Below, in pieces: positions 26,441-33,958 of a stretch of 64,000 nucleotides of DNA. Origin of the DNA: Reichenbachiella versicolor. Lineage in GTDB: Bacteria; Bacteroidota; Bacteroidia; Cytophagales; Cyclobacteriaceae. The DNA lies in assembly GCF_003171675.1 (NCBI RefSeq), contig NZ_QFZQ01000004.1, positions 62,001 through 126,000 on the forward strand, in the 5' to 3' direction. The position numbers and the translations under genes are program-made. Numbering within the stretch: the stretch's first letter is position 1; every line of letters begins with the position of its first letter. The notes beneath the pieces are model-generated. The model was not told the DNA's origin. It did not search any database and saw only the letters and a program-made list of their open reading frames with translations.

Positions 26441-29089
26441 ATGGAAACATTTTTCTCAAAATGGAAAATCTGTGTGATTTTCTTTTTTACCATTACATTA
26501 AACGCTTCTGCACAAACACTTTCGCAAAAAAGCGTTATACAGCAAAACTCAAATTTTACTACACTTCAACAGATGAAACAGAGCTTTGAATCAAAAGCTC
26601 AGGCTCAACGAAGTTTGGCAATCCAAGAAGCCCGATCACATGGATGGGCAGTACAAGGAGTTACCAAAGATGGAAGTGTAATGGAACTTCAAAAAGTCGA
26701 AAATGGAAACCCGATATATTTCGTAACACACAATGTAGATGCTGCAGTATCTACAAGAACGAATCACCTTAACTCAGGAGGATCTTTAGGATTGTCATTG
26801 AATGGTGACGGTATGACTGCGCATGTATGGGACGGTGGTATAGCTAGAGCTACCCATCAGGAATACGACGGTCCTGGCGGAAACAATAGGTTTTCTGCAG
26901 GTGATGGCGGTTCTATCAACTTTCATGCTTCTCACGTTACAGGAACTATTATGGCTTCTGGAGTAGATGCAGATGCTAAAGGGATGGCTCCACAAGCTAA
27001 CGTGATTGGTTATGATTGGAACTCTGACTTGGCAGAAATGACATCAGAGGCTGCTTCAGGGATGATAATTTCTAATCATTCATATGGCTATAGAACTAGA
27101 AATGATGCAGGACAAGTATTGTTGCCTCAGTACTACTTTGGTGGATATATTACGGAATCCAGAGATGTTGATGAAATCTTGTTCAATGCTCCATTTTATC
27201 TGATGGTATCATCAGCTGGTAATGATGGTGAAGATAATACAGCTACTCAAAACCCTACAGGAGGATTTGGTTTTGATAAGTTGACAGCTTATTCTACAGC
27301 AAAGAATAACCTTGTGATAGCGAGTGCTGATGATGCAACCGTTAGTGCTAATGGTACTTTGCAGTCAGTAGGAATTAGCTCATTTAGTAGTGAAGGACCT
27401 ACGGATGATTTTCGTATCAAACCAGATATAGCTGGTAATGGACGAAATGTGTACTCTACGTATCATCAGTTTGATTCTCATTATGCTTCTATATCTGGTA
27501 CTTCTATGTCATCTCCGAATGTAACAGGATCATTGCTTCTATTACAAGAGCATTATAGTGATCTAAATGGTACAGTGATGAGAGCAGCTACTTTAAAAGG
27601 TCTTGCTTTGCACACTGCTGATGATGCAGGTGTATCTGGACCAGATGCCGTTTTTGGATGGGGTCTATTGAACACTAAAAAAGCAGCTGAAGCGATTACT
27701 GATAATGGTACACTTTCTATGGTAGAGGAGTTGACGCTATCAGCAGGTCAGACATATACGATCACTGTAGATGCAGATACTGATAGTTCTACTCCTTTGA
27801 TGGCTTCTATATCATGGACAGACAGACCAGGTCAGCCTGTGACGACTGTTAACTCAACTACTCCAGTGTTAGTCAATGATCTTGATATAAGAGTGACTAA
27901 AGGTGGTACAACTAGTTTCCCTTATCGATTGACAAGTGCGACTACTAGTTCTAAGTCGGACAACACAGTTGATCCATTTGAAAGAGTAGATATCGGTAGT
28001 GCCTCTGGAACTTACACTATTACTGTTACCCACAAAGGTAGTCTTGTAGGAGGTAGTCAGAATTACTCGCTAATAGTAACTGGTATCAGTACAACTGCTG
28101 CAGTATGTAATGCTACAGTGCCAACTGGACTTTCTGCTACTGAGTCTACACTTAGTTGGAACCCAGTACCTGGTGCTAGCTATAACATTAGATACCGTCA
28201 GGTAGGAACTAGTTCATGGACTACTGTATCTACTTCAAGTACTTCAATTACTTTGACTGGTTTGACACCTGAGACTTCGTATCAAGCGCAAGTGAGAAGT
28301 GTATGTAGCTCTGGAACTTCTTCATATAGCTCGTCTATTACTTTCACTACGCCAGGACTGCCACCAGTTGAATATTGTGATACTGAAGGACAAACTTCTT
28401 CTTTTGAGTGGATAGACCTAGTTTCTTTTGGAGGTATGACGAATGCAACGGGTAACAATGGTGGATATGAAGATTTTACATCTCTAGTCGCTACTGTGAG
28501 TAAGGGGAGAACTTATACTATGACCACTAGTACAGGGTTCTCAGGTACTGCATATCTTCAGCACTTTAGAGTATGGATCGACTATAACCAAGACGGTACT
28601 TTTGCATCTTCTGAGGTTGTTTTCACTAGTGTATCTAGTACATCTGGAAATAGAACTGGTAGTGTAACGATTCCTTCATCAGCTCTTACTGGATCTACTA
28701 GAATGAGAGTGTCTATGAGGTACAATGCTGCTCCTGATGCATGTGAGACATTTGCGTTTGGAGAGGTAGAAGACTATACTGTGAATATCACAGGTCCAAG
28801 TAGTTCTTCAACCTATACTGCTTCTAATGAAAGATTCGTTGATGATTCATTTGAAGAGGAATCTGAGTTTAGTATTAACATTTACCCAGTACCAGCGAAG
28901 GATTTTATAACTATTGAAGCATCTGAGATGCCAGAGTCGGTGAGTATTTATTCATCTACTGGTAGAAAAGTTGAAGGTGCTACTTTAAATAAATCTACGG
29001 TGGATGTTTCTAATCTAAGTACTGGTATTTATTTGATCATTACTGAGATAAAAGGTAAAACATACAAGTCTAGATTTATTAAAGAATAA
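26441..29089 (+). CDS. Secreted subtilisin-like S8 protease with Fn3, GEVED and T9SS domains, 882 aa
   Basis: A signal peptide (ending ASAQ) is followed by a propeptide-like stretch to about residue 110. The S8 domain has Asp131 (VWDGG), His162 (NFHASHVTG) and Ser355 (SGTSMSSPN). A jelly-roll P-like domain (about 430-550) leads to one fibronectin III domain (about 555-645), a GEVED domain (about 650-790, with FRVWIDYNQDG and FGEVEDYTV) and a T9SS type A tail (IYPVPAKDF, GIYLIITE). The order of domains indicates an extracellular protease exported by T9SS. It is a close paralogue of the gene at 33959-36607, with exactly the same length. It has its own promoter and terminator. Confidence 0.93.
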   Translation: METFFSKWKICVIFFFTITLNASAQTLSQKSVIQQNSNFTTLQQMKQSFESKAQAQRSLAIQEARSHGWAVQGVTKDGSVMELQKVENGNPIYFVTHNVDAAVSTRTNHLNSGGSLGLSLNGDGMTAHVWDGGIARATHQEYDGPGGNNRFSAGDGGSINFHASHVTGTIMASGVDADAKGMAPQANVIGYDWNSDLAEMTSEAASGMIISNHSYGYRTRNDAGQVLLPQYYFGGYITESRDVDEILFNAPFYLMVSSAGNDGEDNTATQNPTGGFGFDKLTAYSTAKNNLVIASADDATVSANGTLQSVGISSFSSEGPTDDFRIKPDIAGNGRNVYSTYHQFDSHYASISGTSMSSPNVTGSLLLLQEHYSDLNGTVMRAATLKGLALHTADDAGVSGPDAVFGWGLLNTKKAAEAITDNGTLSMVEELTLSAGQTYTITVDADTDSSTPLMASISWTDRPGQPVTTVNSTTPVLVNDLDIRVTKGGTTSFPYRLTSATTSSKSDNTVDPFERVDIGSASGTYTITVTHKGSLVGGSQNYSLIVTGISTTAAVCNATVPTGLSATESTLSWNPVPGASYNIRYRQVGTSSWTTVSTSSTSITLTGLTPETSYQAQVRSVCSSGTSSYSSSITFTTPGLPPVEYCDTEGQTSSFEWIDLVSFGGMTNATGNNGGYEDFTSLVATVSKGRTYTMTTSTGFSGTAYLQHFRVWIDYNQDGTFASSEVVFTSVSSTSGNRTGSVTIPSSALTGSTRMRVSMRYNAAPDACETFAFGEVEDYTVNITGPSSSSTYTASNERFVDDSFEEESEFSINIYPVPAKDFITIEASEMPESVSIYSSTGRKVEGATLNKSTVDVSNLSTGIYLIITEIKGKTYKSRFIKE

Positions 29090-29102
29090 TCATACAATTA
29101 AG

Positions 29103-29139
29103 AGGTCTACGAATAGCTCTCTATTAGAGAGTTAGACCT
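29103..29139 (+). terminator. Terminator downstream of the first subtilisin gene
   Basis: AGGTCTA pairs with TAGACCT, enclosing an inner CTCTCT/AGAGAG stem with an ATT loop; TAATTTTT follows. It lies 14 bases after the stop codon. Confidence 0.7.
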
Positions 29140-29196
29140 TAATTTTTGACCTGAGTATTATGTTATAATCAGCCGATATTTATATCAGCAATAAAT

Positions 29197-29239
29197 AATT
29201 CTTCCCTCTGATGTCGCAAGACTGATAGAGGGAAGAATT
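29197..29239. terminator. Bidirectional terminator, conserved between the two protease loci
   Basis: AATTCTTCCCTCT and AGAGGGAAGAATT form a perfect 13-bp stem. It lies two bases past the TetR stop, so it probably ends both the protease transcript and the minus-strand operon. A close copy of this hairpin, including similar loop sequence, follows the paralogous protease at 36740-36785. Confidence 0.8.
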
Positions 29240-29241
29240 TC

Positions 29242-29787
29242 TTATTTTGTAGAGGTTTCTTCCTTCAACATCTGAGCAACGATTTTTTTCGTCCGAATTA
29301 CGGGTTCTTGGTTTCTATGGATTTGACTTTCGATGATTGCATTTTCAAACAAGGCATATACTGTGAAAGCCAGATCAGCATCAGATATCCATTTTTCAAA
29401 ATAGGATCTCAGTTCTATTTTATGTTGTTGAATCTCTTTGAAGACTTTTATATTCTCTTTCGGGGTTTCACTGAGAATATTTAGGAAGCTACATCCTCTA
29501 AAATCATTTTCATCATTGTCCTTCATTAGAAAATCAAACGCAGCCAGTACTTTTTGATGCTTGGACTTTAAAAACTCTTCAAAAGCAGACTTCCAGTGCA
29601 GATGACGACGACGTAGATAAGCTACACATAGGGAATCTTTACCAGAGAAGTTGTAGTAAAGACTGCCTCGTGCGATACCAGCTTCCTTGATGATTTCACT
29701 GATTCCTGTAGCACCATATCCCTGTGAATGAAATATTTTTTCAGCAGCGTCTAATATTCTATCTCTGGCATTAGATCCGTTATTCAT
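29242..29787 (-). CDS. TetR/AcrR-family regulator, NemR-like, 181 aa
   Basis: The N-terminal HTH is typical: RDRILDAAEKIFHSQGYGATGISEIIKEAGIARGSLYYNFSGKDSL. The ligand domain has the conserved RGCSFLN segment, where a cysteine aligns roughly with the redox- and electrophile-sensing region of NemR-like repressors; a second Cys follows the HTH (DSLCVAY). It is the last gene of a five-gene minus-strand operon, 10 bases after the hydrolase. A near-perfect NemR-type palindrome lies upstream of the first gene (32871-32886), so autoregulation of the whole operon is likely. The inducer is not known; an electrophile is the working guess. Confidence 0.85.
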   Translation of the reverse strand: MNNGSNARDRILDAAEKIFHSQGYGATGISEIIKEAGIARGSLYYNFSGKDSLCVAYLRRRHLHWKSAFEEFLKSKHQKVLAAFDFLMKDNDENDFRGCSFLNILSETPKENIKVFKEIQQHKIELRSYFEKWISDADLAFTVYALFENAIIESQIHRNQEPVIRTKKIVAQMLKEETSTK

Positions 29788-29797
29788 AATCTGTTAG

Positions 29798-30781
29798 TTA
29801 AGAAGTTTTGTTCATGAATCTCCTAATCTTTTCGATGATCTCTGTTCCGTATTCTTCCAAAGCAAAATGACCCGTATCATAAATATTATAATCAATCATT
29901 TTGACGTCTTCTTTGTAAGCTCTTGCTCCAGATTCAGGAAAAAAGGCATCATTCTTACCCCACACTATTAGAAGAGGAGGCTGGTTTTTTCTTAAGAAGC
30001 TTTGCCATTGAGGGTATAATTTTAGGTTGTTTTTATAATCATAGAACAAGTTAATATTCATATCAATTATTCCAGGTCTTTGCATTCTTTGGTAGTCAAG
30101 AAACCAAGTATCAGGATTTATCTTATTTAAATCTTTGACACCATGCGTGTATTGCCATTTCAAGCCTTCTAAAGAAAAGGCATCATATAAGGCTATTCTA
30201 TTTTTTTCAGAGTTGTCAGCCCAGATTTTTCTGATGCCTTCCCATCCTTTCCCAAGGCCTTCCTCATAAATATTCCCATTTTGGATAATCAACCCCTTGA
30301 TTTTTTTAGGGTGTTTCATGATGATTCTATAACCAATAGGAGCACCATAATCCTGCATCATAAAGGTGTACGAAGGTAAATTGAAAGTTGTCAAAAACTC
30401 ATCCATCACCTCAGCTAAATGGTCGAATGTGTATTCAAACTCATTGGGATCAGGGTAATCACTTGCACCAAAGCTTGGATAGTCAGGCGCAATAATGTAA
30501 TAATCATCTCCTAGAGCTGCCAAGACTTTACGGTATTGGTGTGATGATGATGGGAAACCATGCCATAGAATTAGCGCAGGTTTTTTTGGATTACCTGCTT
30601 CTCGATAGAAAATATTTACTCCTTGGATTTCTTTCTTTTTGTAAAAAACTGTTGCTGTGGAAGGTATTGTTTCTTCGCTTTTTTTGTTTTGTTCGTTTTC
30701 AATCGAATTGCAGCTAGATATGCTGATGATAAGACTAGCCCATATCAATGAGCTAATTTTACTTATGTTTATGTATTTCAT
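29798..30781 (-). CDS. Alpha/beta hydrolase lipoprotein, epoxide-hydrolase/haloalkane-dehalogenase-like, 327 aa
   Basis: The N-terminus is a lipoprotein signal (WASLIISISS-Cys). The fold is clear: NPKKPALILWHGFPSSSHQYRKV holds the oxyanion HGFP motif, and the nucleophile elbow FMMQDYGAPIGY has Asp where esterases have Ser, as in epoxide hydrolases and dehalogenases. LLIVWGKNDAFFP supplies the acid and DTGHFALEE the His. It is therefore probably an epoxide or C-X bond hydrolase that detoxifies small reactive compounds. It lies in the TetR/GAPDH operon, 25 bases after the NTF2-like gene. Confidence 0.87.
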   Translation of the reverse strand: MKYINISKISSLIWASLIISISSCNSIENEQNKKSEETIPSTATVFYKKKEIQGVNIFYREAGNPKKPALILWHGFPSSSHQYRKVLAALGDDYYIIAPDYPSFGASDYPDPNEFEYTFDHLAEVMDEFLTTFNLPSYTFMMQDYGAPIGYRIIMKHPKKIKGLIIQNGNIYEEGLGKGWEGIRKIWADNSEKNRIALYDAFSLEGLKWQYTHGVKDLNKINPDTWFLDYQRMQRPGIIDMNINLFYDYKNNLKLYPQWQSFLRKNQPPLLIVWGKNDAFFPESGARAYKEDVKMIDYNIYDTGHFALEEYGTEIIEKIRRFMNKTS

Positions 30782-30806
30782 TCTGTTGATCTAAATTTCA
30801 GCTTTT

Positions 30807-31223
30807 CTATAATCGTCTATCCTTTTCATCAATAGCAAGGTCGTTAATGCTAGCAAATCGCTTCTGCATCAAACCATTTTTGTCAAATTCCCAGTTTTCA
30901 TTTCCGTAGGCACGATACCATTGACCTTTCTCATCGTGGTATTCATATTCAAACCTCACTGCGATGCGATTGTCCTTAAATGCCCACAGCTCTTTCTTAA
31001 GTTTATAGTCTAATTCTTTTTGCCATTTACGAGTAAGGAATTCTTGTACTTCCTGTCTTCCGTTCAAAAACTCATTTCGGTTTCTCCATTCGGTATCAAC
31101 AGTGTAAGCAAGACTTACTTTCTCAGGATCTTTGTTGTTCCAAGCATCCTCAGCCATTTGTACTTTTTGCTTAGCAGTTTCCTCATTAAAAGGAGGGAAT
31201 GGAGCCTTTTGTTCTTTGCTCAT
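30807..31223 (-). CDS. NTF2-like protein, DUF1348 family, 138 aa
   Basis: The whole chain is one NTF2-like fold of the DUF1348 type: [33 protein letters not shown], the block [26 protein letters not shown] and the end [18 protein letters not shown]. The biochemical role of DUF1348 is not established. There is no signal peptide. The start overlaps the stop of the upstream gene by four bases (ATGA), so it is translationally coupled to the FMN-binding protein and belongs to the same operon. Confidence 0.88.
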   Translation of the reverse strand: MSKEQKAPFPPFNEETAKQKVQMAEDAWNNKDPEKVSLAYTVDTEWRNRNEFLNGRQEVQEFLTRKWQKELDYKLKKELWAFKDNRIAVRFEYEYHDEKGQWYRAYGNENWEFDKNGLMQKRFASINDLAIDEKDRRL

Positions 31224-31849
31224 AGTTTATCTGTTTTGTATTGTTTTAGTTCTGTTCTTAATATCATCACTTCTTCCTCAAGCGTAGCTGTGTATCTCTT
31301 ATGATTTGTCATATACTCGTCGAGATCTTCTTGGGTAAATCTCGGAGTTATATGCTGTGGACAGTTCCAGTCAAACGCCTTGATATGAAGAACTATAATT
31401 CGCTCAGGTAGATAATTGTATTCTCCCAGATCCAATTTAGTCATTAACTCTACCTCTTCCTCGATTTCTTTTATTTCAACTTCAGCATATAGTTTAAGTC
31501 TGGCCCTACGGGCATAGTCCATCAAGAAAAGAGCTACCTTATTATTACTTTGGAAATTGCCAATAGAGATATATTGCTTGTTTCCACTAAAGTCTATAAA
31601 GGCTAGTGTATTATCATCAAGTACTTTGAGGAAGCCCTTCGGGCCTCCTCGATGTTGTATATACGGGAAGTCGTTGGTTCCCATTGAAGCCATGTAAAAG
31701 CTATTGCTTTCTTTTATCATTTGAATCGCCATCTGATCCAAGTATGGTCGATCCATTCGGTCATGCATCTTAGCATAGCTCTGCCTACTACCATTCTGTT
31801 CTTGAATAGCTTTGACATTGTCAGTGAATGCGATATCATGATAATTCAT
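31220..31849 (-). CDS. Pyridoxamine-5'-phosphate-oxidase-like FMN-binding protein, 209 aa
   Basis: ATG 31849 is chosen because it follows the GAPDH stop by five bases; an in-frame upstream start would overlap that gene. The split-barrel flavin-binding domain covers [47 protein letters not shown] and [21 protein letters not shown]. The C-terminal third contains [13 protein letters not shown] and a terminal helix. Such proteins bind FMN, heme or F420 and are often oxidoreductases or sensors rather than true PdxH. In this operon a detoxifying role is reasonable but unproven. Confidence 0.85.
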   Translation of the reverse strand: MNYHDIAFTDNVKAIQEQNGSRQSYAKMHDRMDRPYLDQMAIQMIKESNSFYMASMGTNDFPYIQHRGGPKGFLKVLDDNTLAFIDFSGNKQYISIGNFQSNNKVALFLMDYARRARLKLYAEVEIKEIEEEVELMTKLDLGEYNYLPERIIVLHIKAFDWNCPQHITPRFTQEDLDEYMTNHKRYTATLEEEVMILRTELKQYKTDKL

Positions 31850-31854
31850 AGTCG

Positions 31855-32841
31855 TTACAGTTCTAATATTTGTCGGATCATTTGATTTGTAAATCCCCAC
31901 TCATTGTCATACCAAGTGAGTACTTTGAGTAGATTACCATCTACCACCTTCGTCATCGACAGATCTGCGATGGATGCATATGGGCTTTTAATAATATCCG
32001 AAGAGACCAATTCATCATAAGTAGCCTTGAATACTTGATTATATCTATCCGTATTGGCTTCTTGGATCAGAATTTCGTTGACTTCCTCAGCAGAAGTGTT
32101 TTGACTAGTCACTAGTGTAATGTCTGACAAAGACCCAACCGCTACTGGTACTCGTACTGCCATTCCGTCAAACTTGCCACCGTACTGAGGAAGAGCTTTG
32201 GTGGTGGCTTTAGCAGCTCCAGTAGTAGTAGGGATGATATTGTTTAAAGCAGACCTTCCCATTCTGTGGTTGCTAGACGGACTATCCACCGTTTTATTGG
32301 ATGCCGTATCAGCATGAATAGTCGTCATGATTGCTTTTTCGATACCGATTCTACGACCTAATATCTCAATTACTGGACTGATATTGTTCGTAGTACAACT
32401 AGCGCATGAAAAAACGTTGGTTTTACCATCATCTGTATTGACGCCATGTACGACCGTCGGAACGTCCGGACTCTTGGTAGGACCTGATAAGACGACAGTC
32501 TTTGCTCCAGCTTTGATGTGTTTCTCAGCATCCTCTTGATTCGTGAAGAACCCTGTACTTTCAATAACTACATCTATTTTCAGATCTTCCCAAGGAAGCT
32601 GTGATGGATCTCTTTCACTGAAGTAAGGAATCGAATTTCCGTCTACATCTAGTTTACCATTATTGACTTCGACTGACTTTTCATATATGCCATGTACAGT
32701 ATCATACTTGAGTAAGTAAGCAATGTTGTCAATAGGTGCGATATCATTCACCGCAACTAAATCTAGTTCTGGTGTATCCTGAATGATCTTTAATGAGGCT
32801 CTTCCGATTCTGCCTAGTCCGTTTATGGCGACTCTTTTCAT
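31855..32841 (-). CDS. Glyceraldehyde-3-phosphate dehydrogenase paralogue, 328 aa
   Basis: The NAD-binding fold starts INGLGRIGRAS with VNDI after strand two. The catalytic cysteine lies in CASCTTNNISP; in most GAPDHs this reads SCTTNC, so the second cysteine is replaced by Asn. The catalytic His is in TIHADT, and IIPTTTGAAKA, MAVRVPV and YDNEWGF are normal. The segment after the His (ASNKTVDSPSSNHRMGRSALNN) is shorter in basic residues than the usual glycolytic enzyme. It should oxidise glyceraldehyde-3-phosphate, but its place as first gene of a TetR operon with detoxification genes suggests a stress isozyme. Assignment as main glycolytic gap is therefore doubtful. Confidence 0.85.
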   Translation of the reverse strand: MKRVAINGLGRIGRASLKIIQDTPELDLVAVNDIAPIDNIAYLLKYDTVHGIYEKSVEVNNGKLDVDGNSIPYFSERDPSQLPWEDLKIDVVIESTGFFTNQEDAEKHIKAGAKTVVLSGPTKSPDVPTVVHGVNTDDGKTNVFSCASCTTNNISPVIEILGRRIGIEKAIMTTIHADTASNKTVDSPSSNHRMGRSALNNIIPTTTGAAKATTKALPQYGGKFDGMAVRVPVAVGSLSDITLVTSQNTSAEEVNEILIQEANTDRYNQVFKATYDELVSSDIIKSPYASIADLSMTKVVDGNLLKVLTWYDNEWGFTNQMIRQILEL

Positions 32842-32870
32842 TGTAAATATGCTTTTAATTAATTATTTGT

Positions 32871-32886
32871 TAGACTATACGGTCTA
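32871..32886. promoter_or_regulatory. Candidate TetR (NemR-like) operator
   Basis: TAGACTATACGGTCTA, with TTAGAC/GTCTAA as the perfect 6-bp arms, lies 30 bases upstream of the GAPDH start. On the minus strand it reads TAGACCGTATAGTCTA, 11 of 12 defined positions of the NemR box TAGACCnnnnGGTCTA as I remember it. It is the only clear dyad in the promoter region of the operon that ends with a TetR gene. Confidence 0.65.
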
Positions 32887-33160
32887 AAACGAGGTTGTTT
32901 AAAAAAGGTTGTTAATGTGATTGATCTTATTGAACATTTTTAACAAACTAGCTTTTATTTCATTGGTGAGATCAGCTTAAAACAATCATCTAATCTCAAT
33001 GCTTTTCTCTAATAAAAGAGTGAACGACTTTAGATGAATCTATTTGGAGGGGATTTTTACTTAAGGTATTATATTCAATCCTTAGTAGAGGAGGATAATA
33101 TTGGGAGAAGGTTAAGTCACTATCATAATCTGACAGTTTTTATTTTTCAGACCAAAGTCA

Positions 33161-33522
33161 TTGATAAGTCGCCGTAAAAAATATTTTTTTTAGGATATTT
33201 TCTGACTTGAAGCGCAAAAATTCTTTTTTGCTCTGCGCCAGCTGGATAATTGTGAAAAAAATCTTTTTTGGACTAATTCAGCTGGATAACTCGACAAAAT
33301 TTCTTTTTTGGACCAAATCAGTCAGATTTTCACGCAAATATTTTTTGGGAGGACCAATTCAGCTGGATTGTTGAGCGAAGAAAATTTACGGACATTAATC
33401 CAGCCGGATTATTCGAAAAAAGATCTTTTTTGCTTCTCGCCAGCTGGATTACTCAAAATGAAAAATTCACGAGCTTCAAGTCACTGTAGTTGGTCAAAAA
33501 TCTTTTTTTAACCGTTCAGAGC
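33161..33522. repeat. Degenerate tandem array, 40-41-bp period, about nine units
   Basis: The anchor GCTGGATAA or a variant starts at 33241, 33281, 33321, 33362, 33403, 33443 and about 33483, and degenerate units begin at 33161 and 33201. Each unit then runs through A-rich to T-rich sequence (GAAAAAAATCTTTTTTGG), a small dyad, and ends near GACCAATTCA. The period is not a multiple of three, so it is not coding. It lies in the 1117-base gap 32842-33958 between the GAPDH operon and the second protease; the rest of the gap has the operator at 32871, the promoter at 33892 and AT-rich DNA. Confidence 0.8.
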
Positions 33523-33891
33523 AATTATATTCTCTTGTCTCCAATGTCATTGCCCTTGTCTGTAAACATAAATTCTCACTTTTTTAAATTGATCTAAAAA
33601 CTTGTGTTGGAATAGTTCAATTAATTTAATATGTGTATTACTTGTAAATCGGGTAGGTGCAATTATTTATCTGTAATATGGTTTTATTAATAGTGGGTAT
33701 GATTAGTTTTTTTATTAACCGTTTTACAGGATGTATCGCTTTTTTGCAATTGTACCGTTATTTATAAAATACATTTAATATTTCTTATAAAACTATTTTT
33801 AAGTCTATTTATTTTTAGAAAAATGCTATTAATTACTCAAAAAGCAATCTATAAGCTGCGAAATGGTATGTTTTAGAGTTTTTTTCCTAGA

Positions 33892-33899
33892 TACCTTTG
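33892..33899 (+). promoter_or_regulatory. Promoter -7 box of the second subtilisin gene
   Basis: TACCTTTG matches TAnnTTTG and lies 59 bases before the ATG. The surrounding block, including GATCTTGCACGGTCAAAAC and the upstream TACCGTTATTTATAAAATA at about 33754, parallels the first protease promoter. Confidence 0.55.
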
Positions 33900-33958
33900 G
33901 CCTGATCTTGCACGGTCAAAACAATCATTTTTTATTATAATTTTATAACATCCTTAAA

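Noticed and set aside
33308-33511. 67-aa open frame inside the 40-bp array
   Set aside because: The repeat period is not a multiple of three and the peptide has no repeat or family character.
33161-33522. CRISPR array
   Set aside because: Units are contiguous and degenerate with no unique spacers, and no cas gene is near.
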